Shown here piece by piece: positions 22,107 through 33,983 of a DNA stretch of 64,000 nucleotides. The stretch comes from Neopestalotiopsis rosae. Lineage: Eukaryota; Ascomycota; Sordariomycetes; Amphisphaeriales; Sporocadaceae. Both the position numbers and the translations under genes were made by a program. Where the stretch lies: the NCBI GenBank assembly GCA_023078685.1, contig JALGAS010000013.1, positions 67,001-131,000 on the forward strand. Reading direction: 5' to 3'. The stretch's first letter is position 1. Each line of letters starts with the position of its first letter. The notes under the pieces were generated by a model that worked only from the letters and a program-made list of their open reading frames with translations, did not search any database and had not been told where the DNA came from.

Positions 22107-22721
22107 ATGACTATTCATTCCGATGTCCGAACAACCTTGACGACTGTCCCAACTCCCCCGGTTACGTCGACACCTAGGTTGCCGCCAAGTACTGCTTCCA
22201 CCGTCTCGATTGGGAGGGCAACAGAGCAAGAATCATCATCAATGGCCAAGCTCGGCGGGAGTGTATTTACTGCGACATTTGGACATTCCGTATCTAGCGA
22301 GGATCTCGACGAGTTCTTAAAGACAACATATTCGCCAGAGGCAGTGCTCGCCGAATTCTCGGACACCAGCAAATTATACCTGGTCGCGCGCAGTGGTGAT
22401 GGCAGTGTCGTTGGCATTGCCCAATTGCAGCACGGCAAGACCCATGCAAGTGTGGATGGACCTGATCACGAAATCGCAGTCATGCAAAAAGTCTACGTCG
22501 ACTCAAGCATGCATGGTCAAGGCGTCGGCAGCAGACTTATTCAAGCGATAGAGGACCTCGCCCGGGAAAAGGGTGTCAAGAAGCTCTGGTTGACGGTTTG
22601 GGAAGAGAACGTCAAGGCGCAGAGACTGTATCAGCGATTGGGCTACGAGAGAACCGGGGAGATTGACTTTGCCACTGGCGAGTGTATCCAGACGGATTAC
22701 GTTCTGACCAAAAGACTGTAG
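22107..22721 (+). CDS. GNAT-family N-acetyltransferase
   Basis: Single exon, 204 aa from ATG 22107. The first about 50 residues are Thr/Pro/Ser-rich and disordered. The GNAT fold follows: LYLVARSGDGSVVGIAQL (strands 2-3), MQKVYVDSSMHGQGVGSRLI (strand 4 and the acetyl-CoA loop, H-G-Q-G-V-G-S), KKLWLTVWEENVKAQRLYQRLGY (strand 5 with the C-terminal helix and the usual N..A..LY..LGF pattern). This is typical of small-molecule or N-terminal acetyltransferases of the RimI-like kind, acting in the cytosol. The acceptor amine cannot be deduced. It lies next to the amine/betaine island but is separated from it by 1.1 kb. Confidence 0.9.
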   Translation: MTIHSDVRTTLTTVPTPPVTSTPRLPPSTASTVSIGRATEQESSSMAKLGGSVFTATFGHSVSSEDLDEFLKTTYSPEAVLAEFSDTSKLYLVARSGDGSVVGIAQLQHGKTHASVDGPDHEIAVMQKVYVDSSMHGQGVGSRLIQAIEDLAREKGVKKLWLTVWEENVKAQRLYQRLGYERTGEIDFATGECIQTDYVLTKRL

Positions 22722-23824
22722 TGTCTGGTGTGCTGCGGTGCGACGAAAGACAGCTCTCCAGTTCTTCCTGGATGGAAGCGGGGTTAATTGGGCTTAGAAT
22801 AGTTACTCTTTGTGGGGAAATGGAGTCACGGAGTAGAGTATAACAAGAATTAGAAGATACCAAGATAGACTGTAGTTTTGCATTCAGACGCCACAATATG
22901 ATTCCGTGACCGATGGTGTCATACCATTCATTTCATCACGTTGACCAGAAAAATCGGGTAACGAACCGGTTTTTCTCAGCTTATGCACCACGTACATTTT
23001 GTGTAAGTTTACATGCATTATTCCTTGCACACTAGGTTCATATAATAGGTAGATTATGAAGTAGGGCAGATACGCGGCGGCTGGCAGCCAATCATGGCCG
23101 TGATGCAGGGCAGCCCTCATGCAGACAATCCAGATATCACCAAATCTTTTCAGATTCCGTCTCAACAAATACCAGTACCACATGCTCGGGACTGTCCACG
23201 AACATATTTTTTTGTGTCCGCGGACCACCGGTGCAGTCCACCATCCCTCTTCGGGAAAGGTGTCTTGCGACATATGCATCCCGAGTACCTTGGTAAATTC
23301 CTGGCGGTGAAAGCCGGGACCGGCGATGGATCATATCCGTTACCTAGGAAAAGTAGAGCGCTGGCGGCGAGCGGCTTTGCCTTAAACTTTCATTGTGGCA
23401 CCACCCATCTTTGCCTTTCCGATAGCCGTTCGGCCACCTAGCACATACACCTCGTTGAGCACCGTCTCGGGCAGGGTCACTTGTTAACAACACGCCGAAA
23501 AACCACTACCCACTACATCACGGCTCGGATCGGCCACCGGGGCTTCACAGGACACCGGCATCAAAAGCAGGACTGTCCTTTTGACGTCACGATATCGAAT
23601 GTCAGTATCTACCTCCTACCGTCCTCAAGCGGGGAATATTTCTTGCCACCACAAGCAAGTACCCGCATCCGCATATATTGACTGGCCACCCCAGTAGTCT
23701 TCTTTCATTGTCCACTACCTTCTCTCGCAGAAATCGGAAAGTGCATGTGGCAGCATTCTGCTTTAAATGTAAGATTATCGGCCCCTCGGCCTTGGATACA
23801 TGACAATTGACCACATCATGCAGC
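22722..23824. other. Intergenic, 1.1 kb, presumed A-T-R-R promoter
   Basis: No coding frame recognised. It lies directly upstream of the large reductase gene. Confidence 0.5.
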
Positions 23825-26800
23825 ATGTCTGTTCTGGACACCACAAAGGACCTGGCGGCCTTGTTCGCCGAACAAGTGCAACGCACCCCTGACGGCATTG
23901 CCCTGGAAGATGAGACTCGAAGCCTAACCTACGCCCAGCTCGACAAGGAGACGTCTGCCTTGGCTCACGAACTCCGACTGCGTGGAGTGACGCGGGACAA
24001 GCTCGTCGGTATTCTGCTGGGGCGAAGTGCCGACTACGTGATAGCTTGCCTGGCGGCTCTGCGAGCAGGTGGCGCATTCTTGGTCCTGGAGCTTGCATAC
24101 CCTCCAGGTCTTTTATCTGATGTCATTGAGGACGCAGGACCTACCGTCATCATTACTCATCGGGCTCATGTTGGCAAGGTTTCCGAGAGCTCAAATCTCA
24201 TCATTTTGGACGAATGGGAGAAAGAGGCCAACGGCGCAACGACGACTAATGGCACATCACAGGAGCTTGCTCCCCTACCGGCGAATGACGATTTAGAGCG
24301 GCTCGCTTTCGTCTCGTACTCCAGTGGAACCACGGGCCGACCCAAGGGTATTGCCAACCCACATAGTGCACCTGTTCGGTCTTACGATTTAAGATTCCGT
24401 CTTAGTGATCTTCAACCGGGTGATCGTGTCGCCTGTAATGTGTTCTTTGTCTGGGAGATCCTAAGACCTTTGATTCGCGGTGCAACAGTCTTTGCCGTAC
24501 CTGATGAGGCCAGCTATGACCCTGTTGCTCTTGTCGAGTTGCTGTCAGCGCGACAAATAACAGAGACACTGATGACCCCCACGCTGCTGGCAACAATTTT
24601 GGCCCGAAACGCGAAGCTGGGTAGTCTCAAGAGTCTGCGTACGCTATGGTTGAATGGTGAGGTTGTGACGACAGACCTGGCAAGACGGGCAATCAAGGCA
24701 CTCCCCGAGACTACACGACTCCTCAATTGCTATAGCGCGAGTGAGACCCACGAAATTGCGTGTGGTGTGATCAAGGACATGATCTCAGAAGATGCATCAG
24801 TTTGTCCGGTCGGGCCACCGATTGACCCAGAGCATACTTACATTCTCGACAATGGTGGCAAACCGGTCGAGCCTGGGTTCAGTGGAGAACTCTTTGTTGG
24901 CGGTGGCCTTCTTGCAAGAGGTTATCTGAATCTCCCAGAGGTGACAGCCAAGGCTTTTGTAGCGGACCCTTTCAACTCGGGACAGAAGATGTATCGCACG
25001 GTAAGACACAAACTTGATACCAAAAAATGTCCTGAATCTAACACAGCATATTAGGGTGATTTGGCTAGAATCCTGCCCTCGGGACTCCTGGAGATCCTCG
25101 GTCGCGTAGGAGGCATGATCAAAGTGCGAGGATATACAGTACAACCTGGCGCAGTTGAGCATACTATTATGAAACAATTGGCTGTAAGCCATTGTGCAGT
25201 CGTGTCTCATGGCGATGGACTGGAACGCCAGCTTGTCGCCTACTTTGTACGCGACGAGGATTCCAAGGGCCGTGGAGAGTTTACTGTCGAGGAATCAGGC
25301 TACAGTCCATCGGCGAGAAAGGTTCTCACATCTCATTTGGCTCACTATATGATCCCGGCCTTGTGGTGTGAACTTCGTGAGATACCTACTCACGAAGTAT
25401 CTGGAAAGGTCGACCTCAAAGCCTTGCCTACACCCTCGGGCACGAGGACGCCGAATGGAGCCGGTGGCCGGGAAGATGGTCGCAACACTGAAGTCAAGAC
25501 CGAGACAATTGCCAAGCTGTGGGCCGCATCCTTGAACTTGTCAGCCAAGTCTGTTACAGAAGAACACGACTTTTTCGATTTGGGCGGCCACTCATTGGCG
25601 CTTGCCGATCTTGCTAGCCGACTAACCGAAGCTTTTGGTTTCCCCGTACCACTTTCACGTCTGGCAGGCAATCCCACCCTCGAGGGTCATGCAGAAGCCG
25701 TTCGTGCTGCACGAGATGGCCACACTGCAGCAGTACAGGCTGATCTCCCACAAGTCCTTTTGGCGGACTCGACGTTGCCAGACGATATCAAGGGCACAGG
25801 TGCTAAAATGTGTCCATTGAGCGAAGCAAGCACTGTATTGCTCACAGGAGTTACTGGCTACCTGGGCGCGTTCTTGTTAACCTCCATCTTGGCCAACACA
25901 TCAGCCCGTGTCATCTGCCTAGTCCGCTTCACTCATCCATCGGGCGAAGTGCGTGGCGAAGGCATGTCTCGTCTGCGCAAGAACCTGATTGATTTGGGTA
26001 TCTGGGATCAAACAATCCTGGATCGTGTCGAGGTGCTCCCCGGAAATCTGGGCCGCAAGCGATTGGGTCTCATGCCTGATGCATTTGAAGAGCTTGCCTC
26101 CAAGGTCGATGTTATCATTCATGCTGGTGCCACTGTCAACCTTGTCTATCCTTATGCAGCAATGCGTTCCGCCAACGTGGGTGGCACACGGGAGATCCTT
26201 CGCCTGGCAAGTCGAAGCGGCGCGACTGTTCACCACATCTCCACCAATGGTGTCCTGCCCCCTTCCTCTGAAGGCTGGAGCGAGGATACAATGCTGACAA
26301 TTGACCAAGTCCCCGAGAAGCTCCTTGACGGGTATGGTCAGACCAAGTGGGTCGCAGAGCAACTCGTTGTCGAAGCTGGACGCCGTGGGTTACCTGTTAG
26401 AATTTACCGGCCTGGAACTATCAGTGGACACAGTGTCCTCGGATCAACCAACACCTATGATTTGCTGACCGCCTTGTTCGTCGAGTCAATTCATCTTGGA
26501 TATGCGCCTGACATCAAGGGATGGCTTGCTGAAATGACGCCTGTCGATTTCGTCAGCAAGGCCATTGTCACATTGGCCAACCACGTCGAGGTTGACCAAC
26601 CAATCTTCCACGTGGGCGACCCCAAGCCAGTTACCGCCGCGGCCCTTTATGAAGATCTGGCCGAGCTCGGCTACTCCACCCGAAGCCTTGACTGGGACAA
26701 CTGGGTTTCGCTTTGGAACGAGAAACGAGGCGCCAGCAAAACTGGCGATGACTCGTTCACTGCTGGTATTCTCCGCCGCGGAATGCCTACTGTTGACTTC

Positions 26801-27727
26801 TTGAGAGCAGTGACTGTTCTCAACGATGCCAAAACCCAGCCCGCATTGAGCTTGTATGAGCTTGATCGCCCCAAGATTGACAGCAAGCTCTTTGAAATTT
26901 ATACTCGAGATTGGTACGCCCGAGGCTGGCTTCCCAAGCCTCCTGTCAGAGAGCCATCAGGCGCATCCACACCCAAGAAGACTGGCCCATTAGCGGGTTG
27001 CGTCGCTGTCGTCACTGGCGCCTCTTCGGGCATTGGAGCTGCTGTGGCATCGGCTCTGTCCAGAGAAGGCGCCCACGTAGTTCTCGCAGCTCGACGGACT
27101 GAGGCTCTCGAGAAGCTCAAGATCAAGCTGTCAGCCACACCAGGCAAGGTCATTGTCCACAAGACCGATGTCACAAACAAGGCAGATGTCGAGTCTCTTT
27201 TCCAAGCAGCAAACGCCATCTCGGGCTCGGGCGTTGACATTTTGGTATCCTGCGCAGGGGTCATGTACTTTACCATGATGGCCAATGTGCAAACCGATGA
27301 ATGGGAACGGACTGTTGATGTCAACTGCAAGGGTCTGCTCCATTGTCTATCGGCTAGCGTGCCCGACATGCTGAAGCGTGGCAGCGGCCATATTGTCGCC
27401 ATCTCCTCAGACGCCGGACGAAAGGTGTTCCCTGGCCTAGGTGTCTATTCGGCCAGTAAGTTTTTCGTCGAGGCAACATTACAAAGCTTGCGTCTTGAGA
27501 CTGCCGGAACTGGTCTTCGTGTTACCAGCATTCAACCTGGCAACACTGCCACGGAGCTCCTAGGCATGTCGACCGATGCCGAAGCCATCAAGAAATTCGG
27601 CGAACCCAGTGGAGCCAAGGTGCTCGACGCCGACGACGTGGCTGAGGCAATCGTATATGCCTTGCGACAGCCAGAGCATGTCGCTGTCAATGAGGTTCTG
27701 ATTGAGCCTCGCGATGAGCCAATTTAA
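23825..27727 (+). CDS. NRPS-like A-T-R-R reductase, glycine betaine reductase (ATRR) type
   Basis: Two exons (23825-25000, 25055-27727; 54-bp intron splitting MYRT/GDLAR) encode 1282 aa. Domains in order: adenylation (about 1-515) with A3 YSSGTTGRPKG, A5 NCYSASE, A7 YRTGDLAR, A8 GRVGGMIKVRG and A10 Lys in SGKVDLKAL; carrier (about 540-610) with the phosphopantetheine Ser in FFDLGGHSL; thioester reductase R1 (about 650-1020) with TGVTGYLGA and YGQTK; SDR reductase R2 (about 1040-1282) with TGASSGIG and YSASK. There is no condensation domain. At motif A4 the text is NVFFVWE, so the Asp that normally grips the alpha-amino group is Val. This fits a substrate without a free amine. This A-T-R-R order matches the fungal enzyme that reduces glycine betaine via betaine aldehyde to choline using NADPH. 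An aldehyde dehydrogenase and a DAO-type oxidase gene are neighbours. Confidence 0.9.
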
Positions 27728-27930
27728 TGCCTATAAATCATACATGCAGACGATAGCAGGATCATACCTGAAGTAATATAGGGATCACAATCATCACAAT
27801 AATCACAATCGAGTCATTAAAAGACAATTGCTGGGACATTGATTCACCCTTCCCAAAATGTGTTTCAGAAACTAACAACGTGGGTGGCACTGCGAGGACA
27901 TCCGCCTTCGCGCTGCCCAGCTTCAAATCT

Positions 27931-29495
27931 TCATTCAGAGAAAGCTTGGGCAAAGTGTTTCACTGTCTCTTCGGTACCCATCCTGTCGAATCTTTCCTGG
28001 TTTAATTCATACGCACCTGGAAGCCATGATGAGACATCTTCGCCCAGGGATAAACGGGCTACTGCATCACCACTCAGCCAGGCTTTGTCCATGCCATGTC
28101 CGTTGTAACCTGCAGCAAGCCATTCACCACAGCCTTCTCGATTGGTCATTGCAGGAGTCAGTCGTCCAATAAGCGGGAACCCATCCCCAGTAAATCCCAT
28201 GATCCCTGACCAGACTTTCTTGATCTCGACTGGCTCAACATTCTTGAACATCTTTGGGAGAACCGCAGTCAAGTTCTTTTCTGCCGTTTGTCCGACAAAC
28301 GAGTCGTCACTGGTGAGGAGCTCGTCCCATGTCTGAGTCTCGCCGCCAATCCAAAAGTCTCCGGTGTGCGCGTTTTGTTGACAGTAGAATAGTCCGCTTG
28401 ACCATTCCTCCGTTCCTGGGATCTGCCCAGGCTTCCAACGATACGACCACGAAGTCTGTGCACCTAAACGAGGGAAGTTGGGACCTGGTTCTTGAACCGA
28501 CATTGTTCCCTTTAGCGGGAACATTCTACCCACAAGACCTGGTATCAAGCGCCCACTGTACCCATTGGTGCAATGAATGACATGCTTTGCTCGGATAGTA
28601 CCTCGAGGAGTCATGAGCGAATATGGAAAAGACCCTGTGGCCTCGGAAAGGAACTCTACATGTAGGACCGGAGTGTTGGTCTCTAGGTGGAAATTCCCCT
28701 TGTGTTTTTGGAGTAGCTGGTCAAGAATACCAGTAATGAGCCGGTAGGGCCATAAAGCTCCAGAGAATCGCTGCTCAGTCACTCCTGCAAAGTCCTTGTA
28801 TTGATGTGTCTGCCAAGAGTGAGCCTGCGAGTACACATTGAAATAACTGTTTGCTTACCTCTGTAGCACTTCCTTTTGCAGCGCAAGTGTGTTTCAGAGT
28901 CGTCTCAGGAAAGTCTTTTTCCAACGACTCGATGCCTTTCATACACTCTTCGAATTCTTCCTGTTCGGCAAATGCATGTGTGCCCACGACGTGTCGAAAC
29001 TCGGAAGCTTGCCTGAGTTCTTCATCGAGCCCGCCAACCACTTGTCCCAGCGCTTGAACATTGCGTTCGCTGAAGCGTGCAATCTCGATTGCACCCTTGG
29101 AGCCCAGCTGGTCAACCAAGGCGGTATAATGATAGCAACATCGGAAATGAGATGCCCGCCATTACGCCCAGTGGCGCCGCTGACAGCATTGCGCGCCTCG
29201 AGAATGGCGACACGAAGACCCGGTGCCTGGGGATGGGCCAAAAGGGTGTTGGCGGCACTGCAGCCGGTGATGCCGGAGCCGATAATGACCACGTCCACTT
29301 CCTCTGGAAACTGGGCCGACTGAAGCTCCGCAATAGTCGCATGGGGTGGTTCCTGCCAGGCTGATGTGGTTGGATTCGCCACAGGCAGGGTCGGAGCGAC
29401 TGAAATCAGTCGTTGAAACTGGTCGAGAAAATCTGGGAAAATGGTTAGACACTTGCAAAAAAGACGTTGCGAGCTTCCTTGCCTTGAGATGACAT
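27931..29495 (-). pseudogene. FAD-dependent oxidoreductase (DAO family), copy 1, one-base frameshift
   Basis: Exons 29495-29483, 29432-28859, 28809-27931. The first exon is only 13 nt (MSSQ plus one base) and its intron has a GC..AG border, 50 bp. The Rossmann motif VVIIGSGITGCSAA and the stretch SGATGRNGGHLISD are followed, near 29117-29124, by a register change. The frame that continues the family (LVDQLGSKGAIEIARF) is one base off. The paralogue at 41.7-42.9 kb runs through this point without a gap or intron, and no intron longer than about 32 bp could fit. Exons total 1466 nt, one short of a multiple of three. The rest is intact, including CTNGYSGRLIPGL, WSGIMGFTGDGFPLIG and GYNGHGMDKAW, the usual C-terminal FAD/substrate segments. 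Either a natural inactivating deletion or a sequencing/assembly error. Intact members oxidise secondary amines or amino acids. Confidence 0.8.
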
Positions 29496-30144
29496 TCTCA
29501 GCGGAGGTAAACAAGTGAAATCCAAGAGTAGACTATGTTACGTTGTAGAATTGCACTCCAACTGTAGATGGAGGTCGTGCTCGGAGGAGGAAGATATGGC
29601 TCTCTTAAAACGGCTCTTTATTGGAGTGGTCTTCTGCGCAATACCAACGCAGCAATGATACAGACCAAGTGCATGATAGCCTACGAATGCGCCGCCGGTA
29701 TGTTCCCAGTCTCACTTTACACAGGGGCTAGACCTGGTCGGCCTTGACGAGTATGCAGTGTTAGTGGGATAATGATATTGACCGGTCAAATTTCCGGCTG
29801 GCCAACTATAGATTGTTGTCTGCAGGGTGGAGAGGCACCGGTTGGTGGAGAAAGTTAGCTTCGCGAAACATTGCTTAACCAATGGCACGAGCAGGGGTCT
29901 CTATACCGCAGCTCAAGACTACACTGCGTGGGATACAAACCATGAGGAAATTTGCTCACTATAAATCCGCATTTGTTGTACACTGTTTTCGTCCAAGGAA
30001 ACCAAACAACAGAAGCGGTACCACAAATTTCAATCTGAAGCTTTTGTCTACTAGTGACAGATCGCCACCACTTTTGGGTTCCCAATTGCTCAGGACAAAC
30101 ACAAACATGTCCAGCCTTCAGACCACAATAACTGCTCTCTACAG
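29496..30144. promoter_or_regulatory. Divergent promoter region between DAO copy 1 and the aldehyde dehydrogenase
   Basis: About 0.65 kb shared by two outward-facing genes. A TATA-like ACTATAAAT lies at 29958-29966 and could serve the plus-strand dehydrogenase. Part of the dehydrogenase 5' exon should lie here (see that entry). Confidence 0.4.
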
Positions 30145-31633
30145 GCTTATTCATTGGCAATGAATTTGTCAAAGGCTCTGGAAATGGTATCGAGACCATT
30201 GATCCTGCGTGAGTCTCGAAAGAATATTCTAATTACCAAGTCTCAACTAACCTGTCGGCCGGTACAGCACTGAAGCTAGCATTTGCTCAGTGCAAGCAGG
30301 TTCTCTTCAAGACATTGACAAGGCTGTCGAGGTCGCTCGAAAGGCGCTCAAAGATCCGTCCTGGCGCGACCTTTCTGGTTCTGATCGTGGGTCTCTTTTG
30401 TTCAAGCTTGCAGACTTGATCGAGAGTCACAAGGAGGATATTGCAACGCTTGAATCTTGGGACAATGGCAAGCCGTACGATATTGCACTCATGCTTGATC
30501 TCCCCGCCACGGTTGCTTGCTTTCGGTATTATGCTGGATGGGCGGATAAGATCTTTGGCCAGACTATACCTACTACCAGTGCCAAGTTTGCGTACACTCT
30601 CAGGCAGCCAATCGGTGTTTGCGGCCAGATTATTCCTTGGAACTATCCGATTTTGATGGCGGCATGGAAACTCGGCCCAGCACTCGCTACGGGCAATTGC
30701 GTGGTGCTGAAACCAGCCGAGCAAACACCACTTTCGGCCTTGTACCTGGCAGATCTCATCGTCCAAGCTGGATTTCCCCCTGGAGTTGTCAATATCATCA
30801 ATGGTTATGGCAGTGACGTGGGAGCTGCGTTGGCCGGCCATGTGGGAGTGGATAAGATTGCCTTTACTGGATCAACGGCTACGGGAAAGTTGATACAGAA
30901 AGCAGCAAGTATCAACCTCAAGAATGTGACTTTGGAAACTGGAGGCAAGAATCCCTTCATTGTTTTTCCTGATGCCGACATCATACAGGCAGCTAAATGG
31001 GCTCATATCGGGGGCATGGGTAACCAGGGTCAGATATGCACAGCTAGTTCGAGGCTACTGGTCCACGTCAGCGTTGTTGACAAGTTCGTCGATGCCTTCA
31101 CCGAGCAACTCAAGCAGCACAAGGTCGGCAATCCCTTTGAGTCAGGTGTCTCTCAGGGGCCTCAAGTTTCAAAAGCCCAGTACGACCGAGTTTTGGCCTA
31201 TGTCAAATCCGCGGCCGATGAAGGAGCAGTGCTGGTAACTGGCGGCAAGGCCTGCGGAACAAAGGGATACTTCGTGGCGCCGACCATCTTCAGATCTGTG
31301 ACACCTTCCATGAAGGTGTATCGCGAAGAGATATTTGGTCCATTTGTCACAATTACCACATTTGAAAGCGAAGAGGAAGCGCTGGAGAGAGCCAATGATT
31401 CTCAATATGGCTTGGCAGCATCCGTCTTTACACAGAACATCCAGTTAGCCCACCGCATGAGCTCAAGACTCGAGGCAGGAATGGCCTGGGTCAATTCAAC
31501 CATTGACTCTGACTGGAGAGTTCCGTTTGGTGGGGTGAAGCAGAGTGGCGTAGGTCGCGAGTTAGGTGAGGCCGGTCTTCAAGGGTACTTGCAAGACAAA
31601 GCTGTCCACATCAATACAGGCACACAGTTGTAG
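30145..31633 (+). CDS. NAD(P)-dependent aldehyde dehydrogenase, betaine-aldehyde-dehydrogenase-like; 5' end unresolved
   Basis: Confident exons are 30145-30208 and 30268-31633, joined by a 59-bp intron. The protein starts to match the family at GLFIGNEFVKGSGNGIETIDP. Catalytic Glu lies in TLETGGKNP and catalytic Cys in GQICTASSR; the cofactor loop is FTGSTATGK, and PWNYPILMAAWKLGPALA is also typical. The 5' end is problematic. The ATG with the best context, 30107 (ACAAACATG), is one register off the coding frame. The only splice solution I find uses ATG 29942 and a GTACCA donor at 30018, phase-correct but weakly supported. The enzyme would oxidise betaine- or aminoaldehydes to acids in the cytosol. 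With the A-T-R-R reductase it would close an acid/aldehyde cycle. Confidence 0.85.
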
Positions 31634-32175
31634 ACGTTACATAGGTCAAGTGGCATGGGCAAGTCAAGAGTCGAATTCATGGTCGTTCAGTAGATCGATT
31701 CGCCTACGCGAGGGTATAGCATATCATAATAGCGTGAATGGAGAACCATGTTTTATAATGCATCTGCAGCCTCCAATAGAAGAGTGGTATCACCCTGGTT
31801 CGTCACATTGCTGCCAGCGCCTTGGCGCATGTAGGGATTCGTTGGACCGATAAACCGGTGGGTTAGCCGGCCAATTCACTATCAGTTCACCCCGGCTGAC
31901 AACCCCAGGTCTGAGCCTGATGAAGCTAGCGTTTCGGACAGGGACATAGTATAGCAGATAGGCATAGCAGAAAACAACCTCGACATAAGTCCAAGACCCA
32001 CTCAAGATGTATTTGCCGTCTATTCACAACTCAGTCAAGATCACAGAGGAGAGACGCGATAATAAAAGGAACAATTGTCCACCTTTACGCCAAGTTTGCA
32101 ATGTACATGCATACTCGCTGATATTTGGCTACCATTAAACGTTCCTCCAAGATCCAATATCGCACGTGGCCCGCC
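31634..32175. other. Intergenic, 0.54 kb
   Basis: No gene seen; promoter of the MFS gene that follows. Confidence 0.5.
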
Positions 32176-33983
32176 ATGAGCACCGACGAGAATGAAGTCG
32201 GCATGTTGCCAGGAACCATGCGCTTGGGAGACTGTATGAATCCAGCCATTTCATCTTCTTGACTTGGATCATGTTAATTCAGTCGCAGTGACCTCAACAT
32301 CCGTCGTGCTTCAGCCAACTCCTTCCAACGACCCTCAGGAGCCCTTGGTGCGTATAAACGATACCCAAAACGCCAGAAAAACCGTGCTCTGATACAAAAA
32401 ATGGCAGAATTGGACCAAGAAGCGCAAAGCAATCAACTTTAGTTTGGGACTGTTCTACGTGCTCATCACCTTTGTTCTCCTCGACATCTTTGGCATCGGA
32501 TACAGCGACTACGTCACAGAATTAGGGATGGATTATCAAAACTACAACGAGATCACGGCCATGAGCTACGTGGGACTGGCCGTTGGCTGTATCTTTTTTA
32601 TTCCATTGGTCTACAAGCTGGGTCGTCGTCCCGTCTACCTCTTTAGTCTGGCAATTCAATTTGCGACCGCCATCTGGGCCGCAAAGGTTCAAACCGTGGT
32701 CGAAATGTATCCGCTAAACCTCATTCAGGGCATCGGCGGTGCAATAAGCGAGACAATCGTCCAGATCACCATTGCCGATCTCTTCTTTGTCCACCAATAC
32801 GCCACCATGAACGGTCTCTTCCTCCTCTGTCAGTCCATTGGTGCCTTTCTTGGCCCTGTTGCGGCCGGTTACGTGGTTGTCAATCAAGGCTGGCGCTGGC
32901 AGTGGTGGTGGTGCGCCATCTTCCTGGGTCTCAGCTTGGTTCTAGTCTTGTTATTATTTGAGGAGACGGCATACGTGCCAACTTTGGAGGGTCAAACAAC
33001 GGCCAATGCCAACATTCAGGAGACAGCGCCCCTTGGAAAGAAGGCAGACCCTGAAAGGGGCTTGAGACTTGTGAAGCAGTCATCGGCAACGGCCAATGGG
33101 CAGAGCGCCCAAAAGTCTTGGTCGGAGAAGCTTCGTCTGTACACAATATTCGAAGGCGCCGTCCTACACCACGCGTGGCAACCCTTTGTACTGTTGGTTC
33201 GCATCCCCGCAGTTGTATATACTGCTCTCACCTATGGAATCCTGCTAGCAAATTTCTCCGCCATGATCTCAGTCAGCACGACCTCATTACTGTATCCACC
33301 TTATAATTTTGATGCCGCGGCTGTCGGTCTCTTCAATATCGCACCATTCATTGGCGCGCTCCTCGCCAGCGTCACAATTGCTCCCTTGAGCGATATCACA
33401 ATTATTCAACTTTCCAAGAGGAATGGGGGAGTCTACGAATCAGAGATGCGCATATGGCCTGCTATCCCCGGAGCCATTCTGGCAAGCGGCGGCTTCCTCA
33501 TGTTTGGAATTGGTCTTGCTCAGGTATAGATGCAGCAACATTGCCGTCTTTGTCGCCGATAATGACTAACAGCCATCTAGGAACGCTCGTGGCTTGTTCT
33601 CGCCTTTGGGGCTGGGATTTTTGGATTTGGATTTATTGTTTGTTCCGATATAGCATTGTCGTACTTGACAGATTCCTATCAAAAGGTGAGTTTTGGCCCT
33701 CCTTGCAACCCGGACGTCCAAATGACTCTTTCTGCAGCTGATTGGCGACGCCATAATCGGCGTTATATTCGTCAGGAATTCAATTTCTGTCCTTTTACTT
33801 TTTGTCTTGACTCCATGGATTGAGAGCATTGGTCTTCAATACATGTTTGTCTCATTTGCTCTTATAACCCTGGTAGTCACCCTGGGATTTCCAGTCGTTC
33901 TCCTCGTGTTTGGGAAGAGGTTGCGGCAACACACTATGCCACTCGCGAGCAAGTTTTCTTTGCGTCAGCCAAACCGCGCCTAG
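32176..33983 (+). CDS. MFS transporter (DHA1-like drug/metabolite:H+ type)
   Basis: Five exons: 32176-32233, 32283-32347, 32408-33523, 33581-33685, 33738-33983; 529 aa, all phases agree. The N-terminal tail ends in the common QEPLNWTKKRKAIN motif just before TM1. TM2-3 carries VYKLGRRPVYL (the G-x-x-x-D/G-R-R-P loop). TM4 region reads NLIQGIGGAISETIVQ, and TM5 GAFLGPVAAGYV. A cytosolic loop of about 80 polar residues separates the two six-helix halves. The second half has APFIGALLASVTIAPLSD and a conserved SYLTDSYQK segment. Such carriers at the plasma membrane export or import small organic compounds. The position between aldehyde dehydrogenase and amidase suggests a role in the same metabolic unit. 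Confidence 0.9.

Noticed and set aside
29112..29143. A 32-bp intron to explain the register change in DAO copy 1
   Set aside because: Too short for a fungal spliceosomal intron, and the paralogue aligns through it without a gap.
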